A stretch of 64,000 nucleotides of DNA from Acidobacteriota bacterium. Lineage in GTDB: Bacteria > Acidobacteriota > Terriglobia > Bryobacterales > Bryobacteraceae. The DNA lies in contig CANIVU010000027.1 of assembly GCA_947470805.1 (NCBI GenBank), forward strand, positions 16,444 to 80,443, read 5' to 3'. The notes under the pieces are model-generated. The model was not told the origin of the DNA, did not search any database, and was given only the letters and a program-made list of their open reading frames with translations. Position 1 is the stretch's first letter. The number at the start of each line of letters is the position of its first letter. Positions 40,276 to 49,893 of the stretch are shown piece after piece. The translations under genes and the position numbers were made by a program.

Positions 40276-40287
40276 CGTTCGCCCCCA

Positions 40288-40854
40288 TCATACCGCCCGC
40301 AATCGCCCCACCAGATCCCCCACACCCAGCCGCGGCCCCCACGCCTCCACATGCTTCCAATCCAAGTCCTCACCCCGCGCCTTCACCAACGCCTGCACAT
40401 CCGCCCAATGCCGCGCGATCGCCCGCTTCCCCTTGTCAAACCACCGCAATTTCGCCAGCACCACATCCTCCGGACTCGCCACCGGCACCCGCACATCCGC
40501 CAGAAAATCCACCCTCTCCAACCGTTTCCGTTCCAGTTGCACCATCCCGAACGCATCGGCATTCGCCGGATAAAAGTGGAACTTCGTCACGTCCATCATC
40601 GATAGCAGATAGAACGGCTTCGAACTCCGCCACGCCGCCTTCGCCACACCCAGGTCGAAGTAGAACTCCGTCCCCGCCATCATTGCCAGCCGCTCCAGTT
40701 GCGCTTCATTCATCATCACCAGCAAATCCACATCGCTCGAACTTCGCGCCTCCCCATAGACACTGCAAGCCGCCGACCCCACCACCGCGAAGTCCGCCCG
40801 CACCATCTCCAATAACCCCACCAACTCTTCCGCCGACCGCACATTCTTTCTCAT
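40288..40854 (-). CDS. Nucleotidyltransferase-fold protein (copy B)
   Basis: DFAVVGSAACSVYGEARSSSDVDLLVMM; VRVPVASPEDVVLAKLRWFDKG shared with copy A. Confidence 0.75.
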   Translation of the reverse strand: MRKNVRSAEELVGLLEMVRADFAVVGSAACSVYGEARSSSDVDLLVMMNEAQLERLAMMAGTEFYFDLGVAKAAWRSSKPFYLLSMMDVTKFHFYPANADAFGMVQLERKRLERVDFLADVRVPVASPEDVVLAKLRWFDKGKRAIARHWADVQALVKARGEDLDWKHVEAWGPRLGVGDLVGRLRAV

Positions 40855-40863
40855 GATTTCCTT

Positions 40864-42186
40864 TCAATGAACTAAATGAAACCGCTCCTGCCGCCGCAAA
40901 ACCCACTCCATCTTCCCGTCCGGACGCATATGCGCCTCTTCTTCCATGCCGATAAAAACCTCGGTCCCGCCCCATTCGGCCACCGGAACTTTGGCCGACA
41001 GTTCAATAGAAAACCAGGTCCCCGGCTTCAACGGCACGTCCCCGCGCCCCGGCACTCCCTGCTGCCGGTCCCACAGCCCGATTAACGGCCCCGCGCCGTG
41101 TCCATGGTCCCCGATCGGATGCGTGTAAATCGTGCCCTTGATCCCGGAGTCCAACACATCCGCCAGCGCCTCGCTCAACACCGCGTTCCCCGTCAGCCCC
41201 GGCTTCATCCGCGAAAGCAGCAGATCCTGCATCCGTTTGCCTTTCTCCAGCGCCGCCGTAAGCCCCGCCGGGGGCCCCGTTTCGCCGGGACGTAGAACGT
41301 AACCCATATGTTGCGTATCGGTATTGAGGCGCATGGATGAGAGGCCAAAATCGACATGCAATACATCACCGCGCTCAATCACCGCCGGCCCGTCTTCGCT
41401 CAGGAAACTCGCCCCCGCCTTCCCCGGTTTCTGTACCCGTACCGACGGCTGAAACCACGTGCCAAACCCGCCCTCCAACGCCCGCTGCCGCAGCCACCAG
41501 ACAACATCCTCATTCGTCGTCACCCCCGGCTTGATGACTTCACTCGAAAACCCCCGCGCAATCAATGAATGCGCGTTCTCCTGCAGCTTCCGGTACAACG
41601 GCAGCATCTCCGGCAACCGCGTCTCCACATACTCCAACGCCAGCAACTCCGCCCGTTTCAACTTCCCCCGGTTCTCCGCCCCCAGCGCCTCTTCCAACTG
41701 CTCCCGCTCCCCGGCCGACAGCCCATCGGCAAACGCATGCGTCTGCGAAATGTCGATGGCGATATTCTTTGGCTTCCGCTCGTCCACCAGCTTCCGCAAC
41801 AGCTTCCACTGCGCGTCCCCCAGCAACTCCCGGTTCTCCACCGCCGGATCCCGGTAGACCGTAAACAGCCCGCCCTGCGAGTTCCCGCCCAGCGCCAGTC
41901 GCTCCACACCCAACTCGGGCCCCCGGTCAAACAGCACGTAAATCGTCCGCCGCCGCGCCGCGAACGTCGTCGGCGAAACCAACGAATAGAACACCGGGTC
42001 TTCGTTATACTCCCGCGACACCACCAGCCACATCGCCACGTCGTGCTTCCGCATCAACGGCGGCAATACCCGTTCCAATCGCGCCTTCACCCACTCCTGC
42101 TGCACCGCCGCCTGCTCCCGCAACGGAGGCATCGCCGCCTGGCCCCAGGCACTCAGACCGAAACAAACTGCCAAGAAGAATCGCAT
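40864..42186 (-). CDS. M24 family peptidase (Xaa-Pro aminopeptidase-like), signal-bearing
   Basis: DVLHVDFGLSSMRLNTDTQHMGYVL; HPIGDHGHGAGPLIG; start chosen at MRFFLAVCFG. Confidence 0.9.
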   Translation of the reverse strand: MRFFLAVCFGLSAWGQAAMPPLREQAAVQQEWVKARLERVLPPLMRKHDVAMWLVVSREYNEDPVFYSLVSPTTFAARRRTIYVLFDRGPELGVERLALGGNSQGGLFTVYRDPAVENRELLGDAQWKLLRKLVDERKPKNIAIDISQTHAFADGLSAGEREQLEEALGAENRGKLKRAELLALEYVETRLPEMLPLYRKLQENAHSLIARGFSSEVIKPGVTTNEDVVWWLRQRALEGGFGTWFQPSVRVQKPGKAGASFLSEDGPAVIERGDVLHVDFGLSSMRLNTDTQHMGYVLRPGETGPPAGLTAALEKGKRMQDLLLSRMKPGLTGNAVLSEALADVLDSGIKGTIYTHPIGDHGHGAGPLIGLWDRQQGVPGRGDVPLKPGTWFSIELSAKVPVAEWGGTEVFIGMEEEAHMRPDGKMEWVLRRQERFHLVH

Positions 42187-42245
42187 CCCGACAGGATAGC
42201 CTCTCCCGGATTGACACCGCCGCCCCGGTTCCGATACGTTGGAGA

Positions 42246-42968
42246 ATGAAAATTCCAAATGTGTGGATCGTCGTTCCCACCTACAATGAACGCGACAACC
42301 TGCCCCCGCTCGTCGCCGCCATCGGCACCTCCCAGGCGCCCATCCGCCAGATCCTGATCGTCGATGACTCGAGCCCCGACGGCACCGCCGTCGCCGCCCG
42401 CGCCCTCCCGAATGTCCAGGTCCTCGAACGCGCCGCTCCTCGCGGTTACGGTCATTCCATGCGCGCCGGTCTCCAACTTGCCCTCCGCTCCGGCGCCGAT
42501 GCCGTCATTACCATGGACGCCGACCTCTCCCACGATCCCGCCATCCTCCCCCAACTCCTCGCCGCCCTCGCCCACGCCGATGTCGTCGTCGGCTCCCGCT
42601 ACTGCCAAAACCACACCCTCGTCGAAAACTGGTCGCGCCACCGCCTGCTCGTCAGCCGCCTCGCCACCGCCCTCGTCCGCCTCTGCACCGGCGTCACTCT
42701 CGGCGATCCCACCAGCGGATTCCGCTGTTGGAATGCCGCCCTCCTCCGCCGTATGGATCTCGACGCCGTTCGCTCCGGCGGCTTCGCTTTCCTCTACGAG
42801 GTCCTGCTCCACGCCCGCCGCGCCGGCGCCCGTTTCCACGAAGCGCCGAACCTCTACCGCGGCCGCGTCCACGGAGAGTCGAAGCTCAACCTGACCATCA
42901 TCCTCGAAGCCGTGCGTCTGCTGCCCCGGCTTCTCTCGCTTCGCCTCGCCGATCGATTCCGGCGTTAG
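42246..42968 (+). CDS. Polyprenol monophosphomannose synthase-like GT2 glycosyltransferase
   Basis: WIVVPTYNERDNLPPLV; ILIVDDSSPDGT; VITMDADLSHDP; SRYC. Confidence 0.93.
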   Translation: MKIPNVWIVVPTYNERDNLPPLVAAIGTSQAPIRQILIVDDSSPDGTAVAARALPNVQVLERAAPRGYGHSMRAGLQLALRSGADAVITMDADLSHDPAILPQLLAALAHADVVVGSRYCQNHTLVENWSRHRLLVSRLATALVRLCTGVTLGDPTSGFRCWNAALLRRMDLDAVRSGGFAFLYEVLLHARRAGARFHEAPNLYRGRVHGESKLNLTIILEAVRLLPRLLSLRLADRFRR

Positions 42969-43708
42969 CCCTGCAAATGGAGACCCTTGTGAATGGCGTA
43001 CAGCGCCAGTTCCAAGCGATCACTCACGCCCAGCTTGTCGAAGATGTTATGCAGATGGTTCTTCACCGTCTGCTCGGAAATAAACATCTTCTCGGCCATT
43101 TCCTTGTTCTTATAACCCTGCGCCACCAGCGCCACAATCTCGCGCTCGCGCGTCGACAACGGAGACCGTTCCCGGCCCTGCTTCCCGCCGCCCTGCTGCG
43201 CCATCTCCGAACCAGGCGTCGCAAACTGGCGCATCACAGCCGCCGTCGTGTGCGAGTCCAGCCAGATCTCACCCGCGAAGACTTTCCGGATCGATTTTAC
43301 AATCAGGTCCGGCGCCGTCTGCTTCAATACAATGCCCGAACAGCCCAGCTTCATCGCCTGCACGAATTCGTTCTTGTCTTCCGACGCCGTCAGGATGATC
43401 ACGCGCGTCCGCTTGTTTGTCTGCTGTAACGTCTCCAGCGCGCCTAACCCGTCCAGGTTCGGCATCCGCAGATCCAGCAGCAACACGTCCGGATTCGTCT
43501 CGTGCACCACATCCAGCACGCCCCGCCCGTCACCGGCCTCGCCTACGACGTCGATGTCGCTCTCCAACGCCAATAGCCGCTTGATGCCGTCGCGGACAAT
43601 CGGATGGTCGTCGGCGATCACAATCCGTATTCGCTTCTCGGCGGCCTCTTCCCCCTGGGGGATGTCCATGATAGCTGTACCGTTCGTCATTGTTTTTTCC
43701 AGCACCAC
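42965..43708 (-). CDS. NarL/LuxR-family response regulator
   Basis: IVIADDHPIVRDGIKRLLALE; LLLDLRMPNLDGL; LSTREREIVALVAQGYKNKEMAEKMFISEQTVKNHLHNIFDKLGVSDR. Confidence 0.95.
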   Translation of the reverse strand: MVLEKTMTNGTAIMDIPQGEEAAEKRIRIVIADDHPIVRDGIKRLLALESDIDVVGEAGDGRGVLDVVHETNPDVLLLDLRMPNLDGLGALETLQQTNKRTRVIILTASEDKNEFVQAMKLGCSGIVLKQTAPDLIVKSIRKVFAGEIWLDSHTTAAVMRQFATPGSEMAQQGGGKQGRERSPLSTREREIVALVAQGYKNKEMAEKMFISEQTVKNHLHNIFDKLGVSDRLELALYAIHKGLHLQG

Positions 43709-43957
43709 GCTTCCGATGGTAAAGGCGCTCTAGTACGAGGTCAACTGAGAGTACCCCTACTATTCACGCACGAAACGACTTATGCAGTTCTAAGGAATCA
43801 CCTTATGAGCCCCGCCTTTTTTCAGCGCGGCCCCCTCCTCGGCAACGGCATAGATCTCGGAAAAATTGGAGATTTATAGTATATCAGATACAACGGTTTC
43901 AACAAGTTGCATCTAAGTCGCCGGCCCGCTTTGGCTCGTAATTACTAAGAATTCTGC

Positions 43958-44545
43958 TTACAATTCTCCCGCCGCTTCTCGCAGCCGTTCCGCAAAGTTT
44001 CCGCCGGACTCGGTCCATAACGACCGCCGCTCAATAGGCAGTGCCTCATCCAACGAGTGGACAAACTTTAACAGTCCCTTCAGATTCGATCGCGCGTACC
44101 ACGCCGCATTCGGTAACTCCACCTGCGGCAAAAACCACGTATCCAACCCGAAATCCACCCGCAAATGCTCCGCCTTGCTGTCCTCATCCCCCAACGGAGA
44201 ATCACTGAACCGCGGCCCGAAACACCGGATCGTCACCCGCGCCGGCGCCAGCTTCCAGTCTTTTTCATACGTCCACAATCCCCACCACGTCTCAAAACTG
44301 TAGGCGCAGTCGTCGTGCAGGAAGTCCCCCGCCTCCTCCGCCACCAGCTTCGGGTCCACCGGGTCCAGATACGCCCGCTCCAGTAAGTACGGCTCCGCGC
44401 TCGATACCGCCTGCACCCGCAGCACCGAATCCGCCGGGTTCTCCGGCGAAAACGGAAACAGCTCCAGCGCCTTGCTGTACTGCCGCAACATGCTCAGCGC
44501 GGAAAATCCACGCAACCAACAGGAATAGTAAAGGTGGTCCGCCAC
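43958..44545 (-). CDS. Hypothetical protein, 195 aa, last gene of the sigma-kinase operon
   Basis: ORF 4 nt downstream of the kinase stop. Confidence 0.6.
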   Translation of the reverse strand: MADHLYYSCWLRGFSALSMLRQYSKALELFPFSPENPADSVLRVQAVSSAEPYLLERAYLDPVDPKLVAEEAGDFLHDDCAYSFETWWGLWTYEKDWKLAPARVTIRCFGPRFSDSPLGDEDSKAEHLRVDFGLDTWFLPQVELPNAAWYARSNLKGLLKFVHSLDEALPIERRSLWTESGGNFAERLREAAGEL

Positions 44546-44549
44546 CCTT

Positions 44550-46628
44550 CTATTTTGACAGCAGTTCCAGTTGCAGTCTCGCCCGCCGTGCCTGTTTCTT
44601 TAACGGAACACTCTGCGGGTCTTTTTTTACCATCTCATCCAGATACTCCGCCGCCCGCTCCACCTCCACCCGCGCCTCGGCGTCCCGTCCCTTCTCATGC
44701 AACAGCATCCCTAACTGCTGGTGCATCCCCGCCAGCCGCCGCAACGCCGGAAACCGCTCCGGATCGTGCCGTATCTCCTCCACCTTCGCCCGGATCTGCG
44801 CCCGCATCGTTGCAATCTGCTCGTCCTCGGTCATCGCCGCCGGCGCCTCGCTCCCGCACACCTCCCGCAGCTTCCGTGTCAACGGCGCCACCCTCCCCGC
44901 CTCGTCACAATACCCCTTCGCCGCCGCGTCCTTCCCGTCCTTCCCCTCCAACGCCGCCAACTCCACCAGCGCCCGCCCCGTATACTCCGTCGATTTCACC
45001 TGCCGCGCCATCGCCAGCGCCTCCAGCAACAACCCCCGCCCCTCTTCCATCTCCCCTCGTTTAGCCAGCGCCGGGCCCAACTGCAAGATCAACCGGTAAT
45101 ACGGATTCGCCGGTCCCAACGGCCGCCCGAAAACCCGCTTGTACTCCGCATGCAGCGCCACCGCCTTTCGCGCCACCGCTATCCCATCTTCACTGTCCCT
45201 CCTCGCCTGTAACGCCAGCGCCCACAACGGTAACGAAACGGCCTTGGACTCCAACGCCGCCGGGTCTCCCTTCGTCCTCCAAACCTGCTCCGCCAGTTCA
45301 CTCGCCTTCTTCAGTGCGTCCACTCCCCCGTCCGTGTTGCCCTCCTCCAATCGCGCTGCCCCCACCCGCCGCCACGCCGCCGCCATGTCCAACTCCATCC
45401 CCTTCTCCCCCGACGCCTCCACCTCCCGGATCGCCGATTCCATCGTCGTCCGCATCGCCTTCCGGTCCTCCCCCGCGTTCACCACCTGCGTCGGCCCGTT
45501 CTGCAATACGGACCGCACCACCGTCCGCATCTGCGCCAGCCGCTCCCTGTCTCGCTGCACCTCCCGCCACTGAAAATATCCAGCCGTCCCCGCGCCCGCC
45601 ATCACCGCGGCCGATAGCCCCACCGCCACCACATGCCGCTGCAAAAACTTCCCCGTTTTGTACTTCAGATCCTGCCGCCGCGCCCGCACCGGCTGCTTGG
45701 CCTTATATCTCTGCAAGTCCTGGCCTAATTCCAATACACTCCGGTCCCGCTCCCGCACCTCCGCCCGGCAGCACAAGTCCCGAATCGCCAGCAGGTCCCG
45801 GTCCGCCGCCGGAAACGCTTCGCCCAGAATCACCCCCAACGCATAGATATCGGAGCCCACCGACGGCCCCTCCCCCATCTTCTGCTCCGGACTCGCATAG
45901 TGCGGCGTCAGGAACGCCCGCGTCATCGTCGTCTCCCCGCCCCCCGTCGAATCGTTCGGCATAATGAGCTTCGCCGCCCCGAAGTCCAGCAGCTTCACCT
46001 GCCCGTCCGCCCCCACCAGGATGTTAGAAGGTTTCAAATCCCCATGCGCCACCAGCGCCCCATGCAGATACTGCACCGCGTCACAAACCTGGGTCAACAA
46101 ATCCAGCCGCGCCGTCCCCCCCGGCCGCGTCTCCGCCAGATAGTGGTCCAACGGCTGGCCATCTACGAATTCCATGACCAGATACGGCCGTCCCGCCTCG
46201 TCCACCCCGCCGTCCAGCCACCGGGCAATGTGCGGATGTTCCAGCTCCCCCAGAATCCGCCGTTCTTTCAGAAACCGGCGCCGGAACGAACCCGCATCGA
46301 ACCCCGGGCGCAAAAACTTGATCGCGGCCCGCCGCGTCCCCCCGTCCTCGCGGGCCTCATACACCACCCCCAGCCCGCCCTCGCCAATCCGCTTCCCAAT
46401 CCGCCACCGCCCCGCCGTCTGTCCCTCCAGGTCATCCCCGCCCAGCTGCTCTAAAACCGGAACATCCAGCACGCCCCCATCGGCCGCCAGCAGCCCTTCC
46501 AGCTCTTCCCGCAACGCCGCGTCATCCCCGCACTGAGTCCGCAGAAACGCCGAGCGCTCCCCCACCGGCAAAGCCAGCGCCGAATGGAACAACTCTTCCA
46601 ACCGCTCAAATCCCCCGTCCTGCATCAA
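44550..46628 (-). CDS. Ser/Thr protein kinase with C-terminal TPR region
   Basis: GKRIGEGGLGVVYEA; AIKFLRP; VAHGDLKPSNILVGADGQVKLLDFGAAK; TM then TPR-like repeats. Confidence 0.93.
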   Translation of the reverse strand: MMQDGGFERLEELFHSALALPVGERSAFLRTQCGDDAALREELEGLLAADGGVLDVPVLEQLGGDDLEGQTAGRWRIGKRIGEGGLGVVYEAREDGGTRRAAIKFLRPGFDAGSFRRRFLKERRILGELEHPHIARWLDGGVDEAGRPYLVMEFVDGQPLDHYLAETRPGGTARLDLLTQVCDAVQYLHGALVAHGDLKPSNILVGADGQVKLLDFGAAKLIMPNDSTGGGETTMTRAFLTPHYASPEQKMGEGPSVGSDIYALGVILGEAFPAADRDLLAIRDLCCRAEVRERDRSVLELGQDLQRYKAKQPVRARRQDLKYKTGKFLQRHVVAVGLSAAVMAGAGTAGYFQWREVQRDRERLAQMRTVVRSVLQNGPTQVVNAGEDRKAMRTTMESAIREVEASGEKGMELDMAAAWRRVGAARLEEGNTDGGVDALKKASELAEQVWRTKGDPAALESKAVSLPLWALALQARRDSEDGIAVARKAVALHAEYKRVFGRPLGPANPYYRLILQLGPALAKRGEMEEGRGLLLEALAMARQVKSTEYTGRALVELAALEGKDGKDAAAKGYCDEAGRVAPLTRKLREVCGSEAPAAMTEDEQIATMRAQIRAKVEEIRHDPERFPALRRLAGMHQQLGMLLHEKGRDAEARVEVERAAEYLDEMVKKDPQSVPLKKQARRARLQLELLSK

Positions 46629-46631
46629 TGG

Positions 46632-47195
46632 TTAACTCGTCAAATCCGCCGCCGCCGTATCAGCCCCCAGGTTCTTCGCCAGCCACGCCCGCGCAAACGA
46701 CCAATCGCGCTTTACGGTAACAACCGAAACGTCCAGCATCTCGGCAATCTCTTCAAACTCCATCCCGCCAAAGAACCGCATCTCGACGACCTTGGCCTTG
46801 CGTTCGTCCTTCTCCGCCAATAGCTCCAACGCCCGGTCCACATCCAGAATCTGGTCCATCCGGAAGTGCATCGGCTCAGCGGCCGCCTCTGCGCTCGGCC
46901 CATGCATCTCCAAGGTGATCTGTTTCCACGCCCCGCCCCGCCGGTCCGCGGTCTTCCGCCGGATGTAGTCGACCACGACATTCCGCATCACCCGGCTGGC
47001 CAGCGACAGGTAATGCGTCTTCGACTTATACTTCGCCCCATTCAACCGCACCCAAGCCTCGTGAACCAGCATGGTGGGGTGCAGCGTCGGGTGCTGCGCC
47101 GCCCGGCGTATCTGGAACCCGGCGATCTTCCGAAGCTCGGCGTAGAGCTCGGTCAGGTCATTGTCTTCGGCGGAAAGAGCGGGCATCGGTATCAC
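46632..47195 (-). CDS. ECF-family RNA polymerase sigma factor
   Basis: HPTLHPTMLVHEAWVRLNGAKYKSKTHYLSLASRVMRNVVVDYIRRKTADRRGG; EFEEIAEMLDVSVVTVKRDWSFARAWL. Confidence 0.92.
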   Translation of the reverse strand: MIPMPALSAEDNDLTELYAELRKIAGFQIRRAAQHPTLHPTMLVHEAWVRLNGAKYKSKTHYLSLASRVMRNVVVDYIRRKTADRRGGAWKQITLEMHGPSAEAAAEPMHFRMDQILDVDRALELLAEKDERKAKVVEMRFFGGMEFEEIAEMLDVSVVTVKRDWSFARAWLAKNLGADTAAADLTS

Positions 47196-47280
47196 AACAT
47201 CCTACGCGCATTCGAACCCCATCCGCCATCAAGCCTCTCTCGCCTGGGAATGATTTGAGTGAGAATGCAACCGCCAAACC

Positions 47281-48021
47281 CTACGGTCGCCGCGCCACGC
47301 CGCCTGAATCCAACTCCCGGCAAACATGCCCCTCCGGCAACTCCCGGCACCGGCACAACCCGGCTGCCAGAATGTCCTTCGCCTCCCCATAATCCAGCGC
47401 ATCAACCCAGACCATAGTGCAAGCCGCCTCGCGCACGACTCCCTTCTCGGTCTCCACCAACCGCCGTAAATAGCCGATCACGGAACGCTCCGGTACGTCC
47501 ACCCCCAGGCCCTCCTCGATCGTCGAAGCAAACGCCAAATCCCGCACCGGCCCGCTACCGCGAGTCAGTCGCAACTCGGCCACAGCGGAATCAACCGAAC
47601 GCCCAGGCGCCATCCGGTACCCCAAGTGCGCCCCGGAGGCAACGGACAAGGTGCAATCATCCACGCCATCGCAAGTCGTCCTCAACACGCCGCCATCTCG
47701 CCGCAGCCACCAAACCCGTCGCCCGCCCTTTATCCACCGTCCCAACGGCGCAGTCCCCACAGGACCCGGCAAATACGTGAAGTAGTAAACCTCCAGGCGC
47801 CCCGGCGCCACGTCGCCCAACAGGACATTCTCCACCCGCAACCGCAGCTTGCGCAGTTGTAAAAAGGCTCGCGGATCCAGCCGCATCGGCACCGGCCGCC
47901 GAACCAGCGTGTCGGACTCAATCACCCCGGTAACAACAACCTCCGCCACCGCCCGCGCATCCGGTACCGACCCGCACTGATCCACCAACTGCAACGCCGC
48001 CGCCAGCAGAAAGAGAGTCAT
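47281..48021 (-). CDS. Hypothetical secreted protein
   Basis: Signal-like MTLFLLAAALQLVDQCG; start at CAT 48019-48021, overlapping the upstream ORF. Confidence 0.6.
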   Translation of the reverse strand: MTLFLLAAALQLVDQCGSVPDARAVAEVVVTGVIESDTLVRRPVPMRLDPRAFLQLRKLRLRVENVLLGDVAPGRLEVYYFTYLPGPVGTAPLGRWIKGGRRVWWLRRDGGVLRTTCDGVDDCTLSVASGAHLGYRMAPGRSVDSAVAELRLTRGSGPVRDLAFASTIEEGLGVDVPERSVIGYLRRLVETEKGVVREAACTMVWVDALDYGEAKDILAAGLCRCRELPEGHVCRELDSGGVARRP

Positions 48022-48644
48022 GCCAGCAACCTTTCGACGTCCCCAGCCCACTCCACCATCCAGGGCCCACCCAATCCCCGGTCGCGCTCCAGAATCCGCA
48101 ACACCCGGTCCCGCTGTCCAATAGCGCCAACAAACACAACAAACCGTTCCGCCGTGCTCTCAAAGGACGCACCCATCAACAGCGCCGCCGCAAACCACGC
48201 CGCCTCGACCGCCGCCAAGCGCGTCCAGATCGGGACTTCAAAATACCCCCGTTCGAGAGTATTCAGCACCGCCAAACTCCAAAGGCTCGGCAAATCGTCC
48301 GGTTCCTCCCGGAGGACCAGCGAACAAAACTCCCAAAGCTTAAACGCCGTAGGCCGCAGATGCGTGTTGTGCCAGAACGGATCGGTCCGGGGCAGGGAAT
48401 TCAACCGCAGCATGCTCGCCACCATCCCCGCCCGCCCTGCCGTCTCAAACTCAGCCCGCCCCGGCACCCCGGCTAAATAGGAGTTCACCTCCAAAGCCTC
48501 CGCCGACAAAACACAGGCCTCCCGCAAATGCCAAGCCGCGTTCCGTTCCCAAAATGTCTCCACAGCCGCTACCACCTCAGCGTCCGTCAGTATCACCGCG
48601 AGCCCCGCAACGCCCGCCAAACCCGTTTCAACCCAACCCACCAC
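48018..48644 (-). CDS. Hypothetical protein
   Basis: 208-aa ORF in an overlapping three-gene run. Confidence 0.5.
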   Translation of the reverse strand: MVGWVETGLAGVAGLAVILTDAEVVAAVETFWERNAAWHLREACVLSAEALEVNSYLAGVPGRAEFETAGRAGMVASMLRLNSLPRTDPFWHNTHLRPTAFKLWEFCSLVLREEPDDLPSLWSLAVLNTLERGYFEVPIWTRLAAVEAAWFAAALLMGASFESTAERFVVFVGAIGQRDRVLRILERDRGLGGPWMVEWAGDVERLLA

Positions 48645-48994
48645 CGCGACTCCTCACTTGCCGTCAGTCGCATCGCAATCGGAACCCACGGCCCTGGACC
48701 GACCACAACCGGAACCCCACAAAGTGCCGGTCCAATCCGCGTCACCACCGTCGGATCCGCCCCGGCATACCGATAGGCTTCGACGCAGGAAACCGCAAAC
48801 GCCGCATAAGCCTGTTCCCACTCCTCCGGAGTCTCCGGTTGCTTCTTCCAAATGCAGTGGTCGCCACCCTCCGACCACCCAATCAAATCAGGAGCAACCG
48901 CATGAGGAGCCCCACAGGCGGTGCACTCGTGATTCACCACAAAGAAATCCCCAGGCGCAGACTCCGGGTGAGCAGGAAACCGTTTCACGGCCAT
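48593..48994 (-). CDS. Small ferredoxin-like hypothetical protein
   Basis: GDFFVVNHECTACGAPHAVAPDLIGWSEGGDHCIWKKQPETPEEWEQA. Confidence 0.5.
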   Translation of the reverse strand: MAVKRFPAHPESAPGDFFVVNHECTACGAPHAVAPDLIGWSEGGDHCIWKKQPETPEEWEQAYAAFAVSCVEAYRYAGADPTVVTRIGPALCGVPVVVGPGPWVPIAMRLTASEESRWWVGLKRVWRALRGSR

Positions 48995-49015
48995 AGCAGG
49001 AAGGTTATCACCAAC

Positions 49016-49264
49016 TCAAACAGGCCAAAGGCGGCGATTAGCAAACGCCTGCCCGCTCCTGGATTTGAGGTACCGTTCAAACCGAGCCGCCTGCTCCCGA
49101 GTCAAAAAGGCGGAATAACTCTGAAGAGCCCAAGGCCGAAACTTAGCCGTATGAGGAACCTCGCCGGCATTATGCTGACCCAACCGAGCTCTCAAATCAT
49201 CCGCAAGTCCAACATACCGTTGCCCCGGATGCGAAGTACTCCGCAAGAGGTAGACGTAGTGCAC
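49016..49264 (-). CDS. GIY-YIG nuclease superfamily protein
   Basis: VHYVYLLRSTSHPGQRYVGLADDLRARLGQHNAGEVPHTAKFRPWAL; GTG start at 49262-49264. Confidence 0.85.
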   Translation of the reverse strand: MHYVYLLRSTSHPGQRYVGLADDLRARLGQHNAGEVPHTAKFRPWALQSYSAFLTREQAARFERYLKSRSGQAFANRRLWPV

Positions 49265-49457
49265 GCCACCCCAGAATAAGCCCCAAAACCCCAACCCACC
49301 AACCCAGAAAACCCCGATAACAACCGACAACCTACAACAAAAAAAATCCCAGTCAACCCAACAACATGTCCGGCCAAGCGCCAAAACGTCCACCCAAAAA
49401 ATCCCAGATAAAACCAAAAACGTGGCTCGCCACCCGAAGCCTCGAAGAGGCGAAGGG

Positions 49458-49809
49458 TGGTGGAGGCGGCGGGAGTCGAACCCGCGTCCGAGAACGCCCA
49501 CTGTATGATGACTACGTGCGTATCTGTTTCGTTTTTCTCAGCCGTGAACTGAAGAACCAGCAAGACGCCCACGACCCAGCTCGATTGTTTTCAGCCTTTC
49601 GCTCCGAACAGAAGCCAGGGCCAATCCCGCCATATGACGCCATTCGATCTCCATGCGAGCCTAAAGACCGCGGCGGCTACTTAAAAATTAAGCAGCGTAA
49701 GCAAACTGCGTGTTGTTGGCAGTTATTGTTTTCTGATCGTTTTACGGGAGCTCAGAACCCGGCACGCCTCCATACAATGACTCGAACCCGTCGAAGCCGT
49801 TTCGCCCCC
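49458..49809 (-). ncRNA. ssrA: tmRNA, one-piece
   Basis: 5' GGGGGCGAAACGGCTTCGACGGG (revcomp of 49787-49809) and 3' TCGGACGCGGGTTCGACTCCCGCCGCCTCCACCA (ending 49458); tag frame 49720-49688 GCC AAC AAC ACG CAG TTT GCT TAC GCT GCT TAA = ANNTQFAYAA. Confidence 0.96.
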
Positions 49810-49893
49810 ACATTGGTCCAATCTCACTGTACCACTTCATAGATGCACCAAGCCCTCGACGAGTTGCATCTCCCTTCGCTACCATGGAAGTAG

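Noticed and set aside
49366-49842. ORF of 158 aa on + strand
   Set aside because: Lies across the tmRNA gene; the RNA signature is decisive
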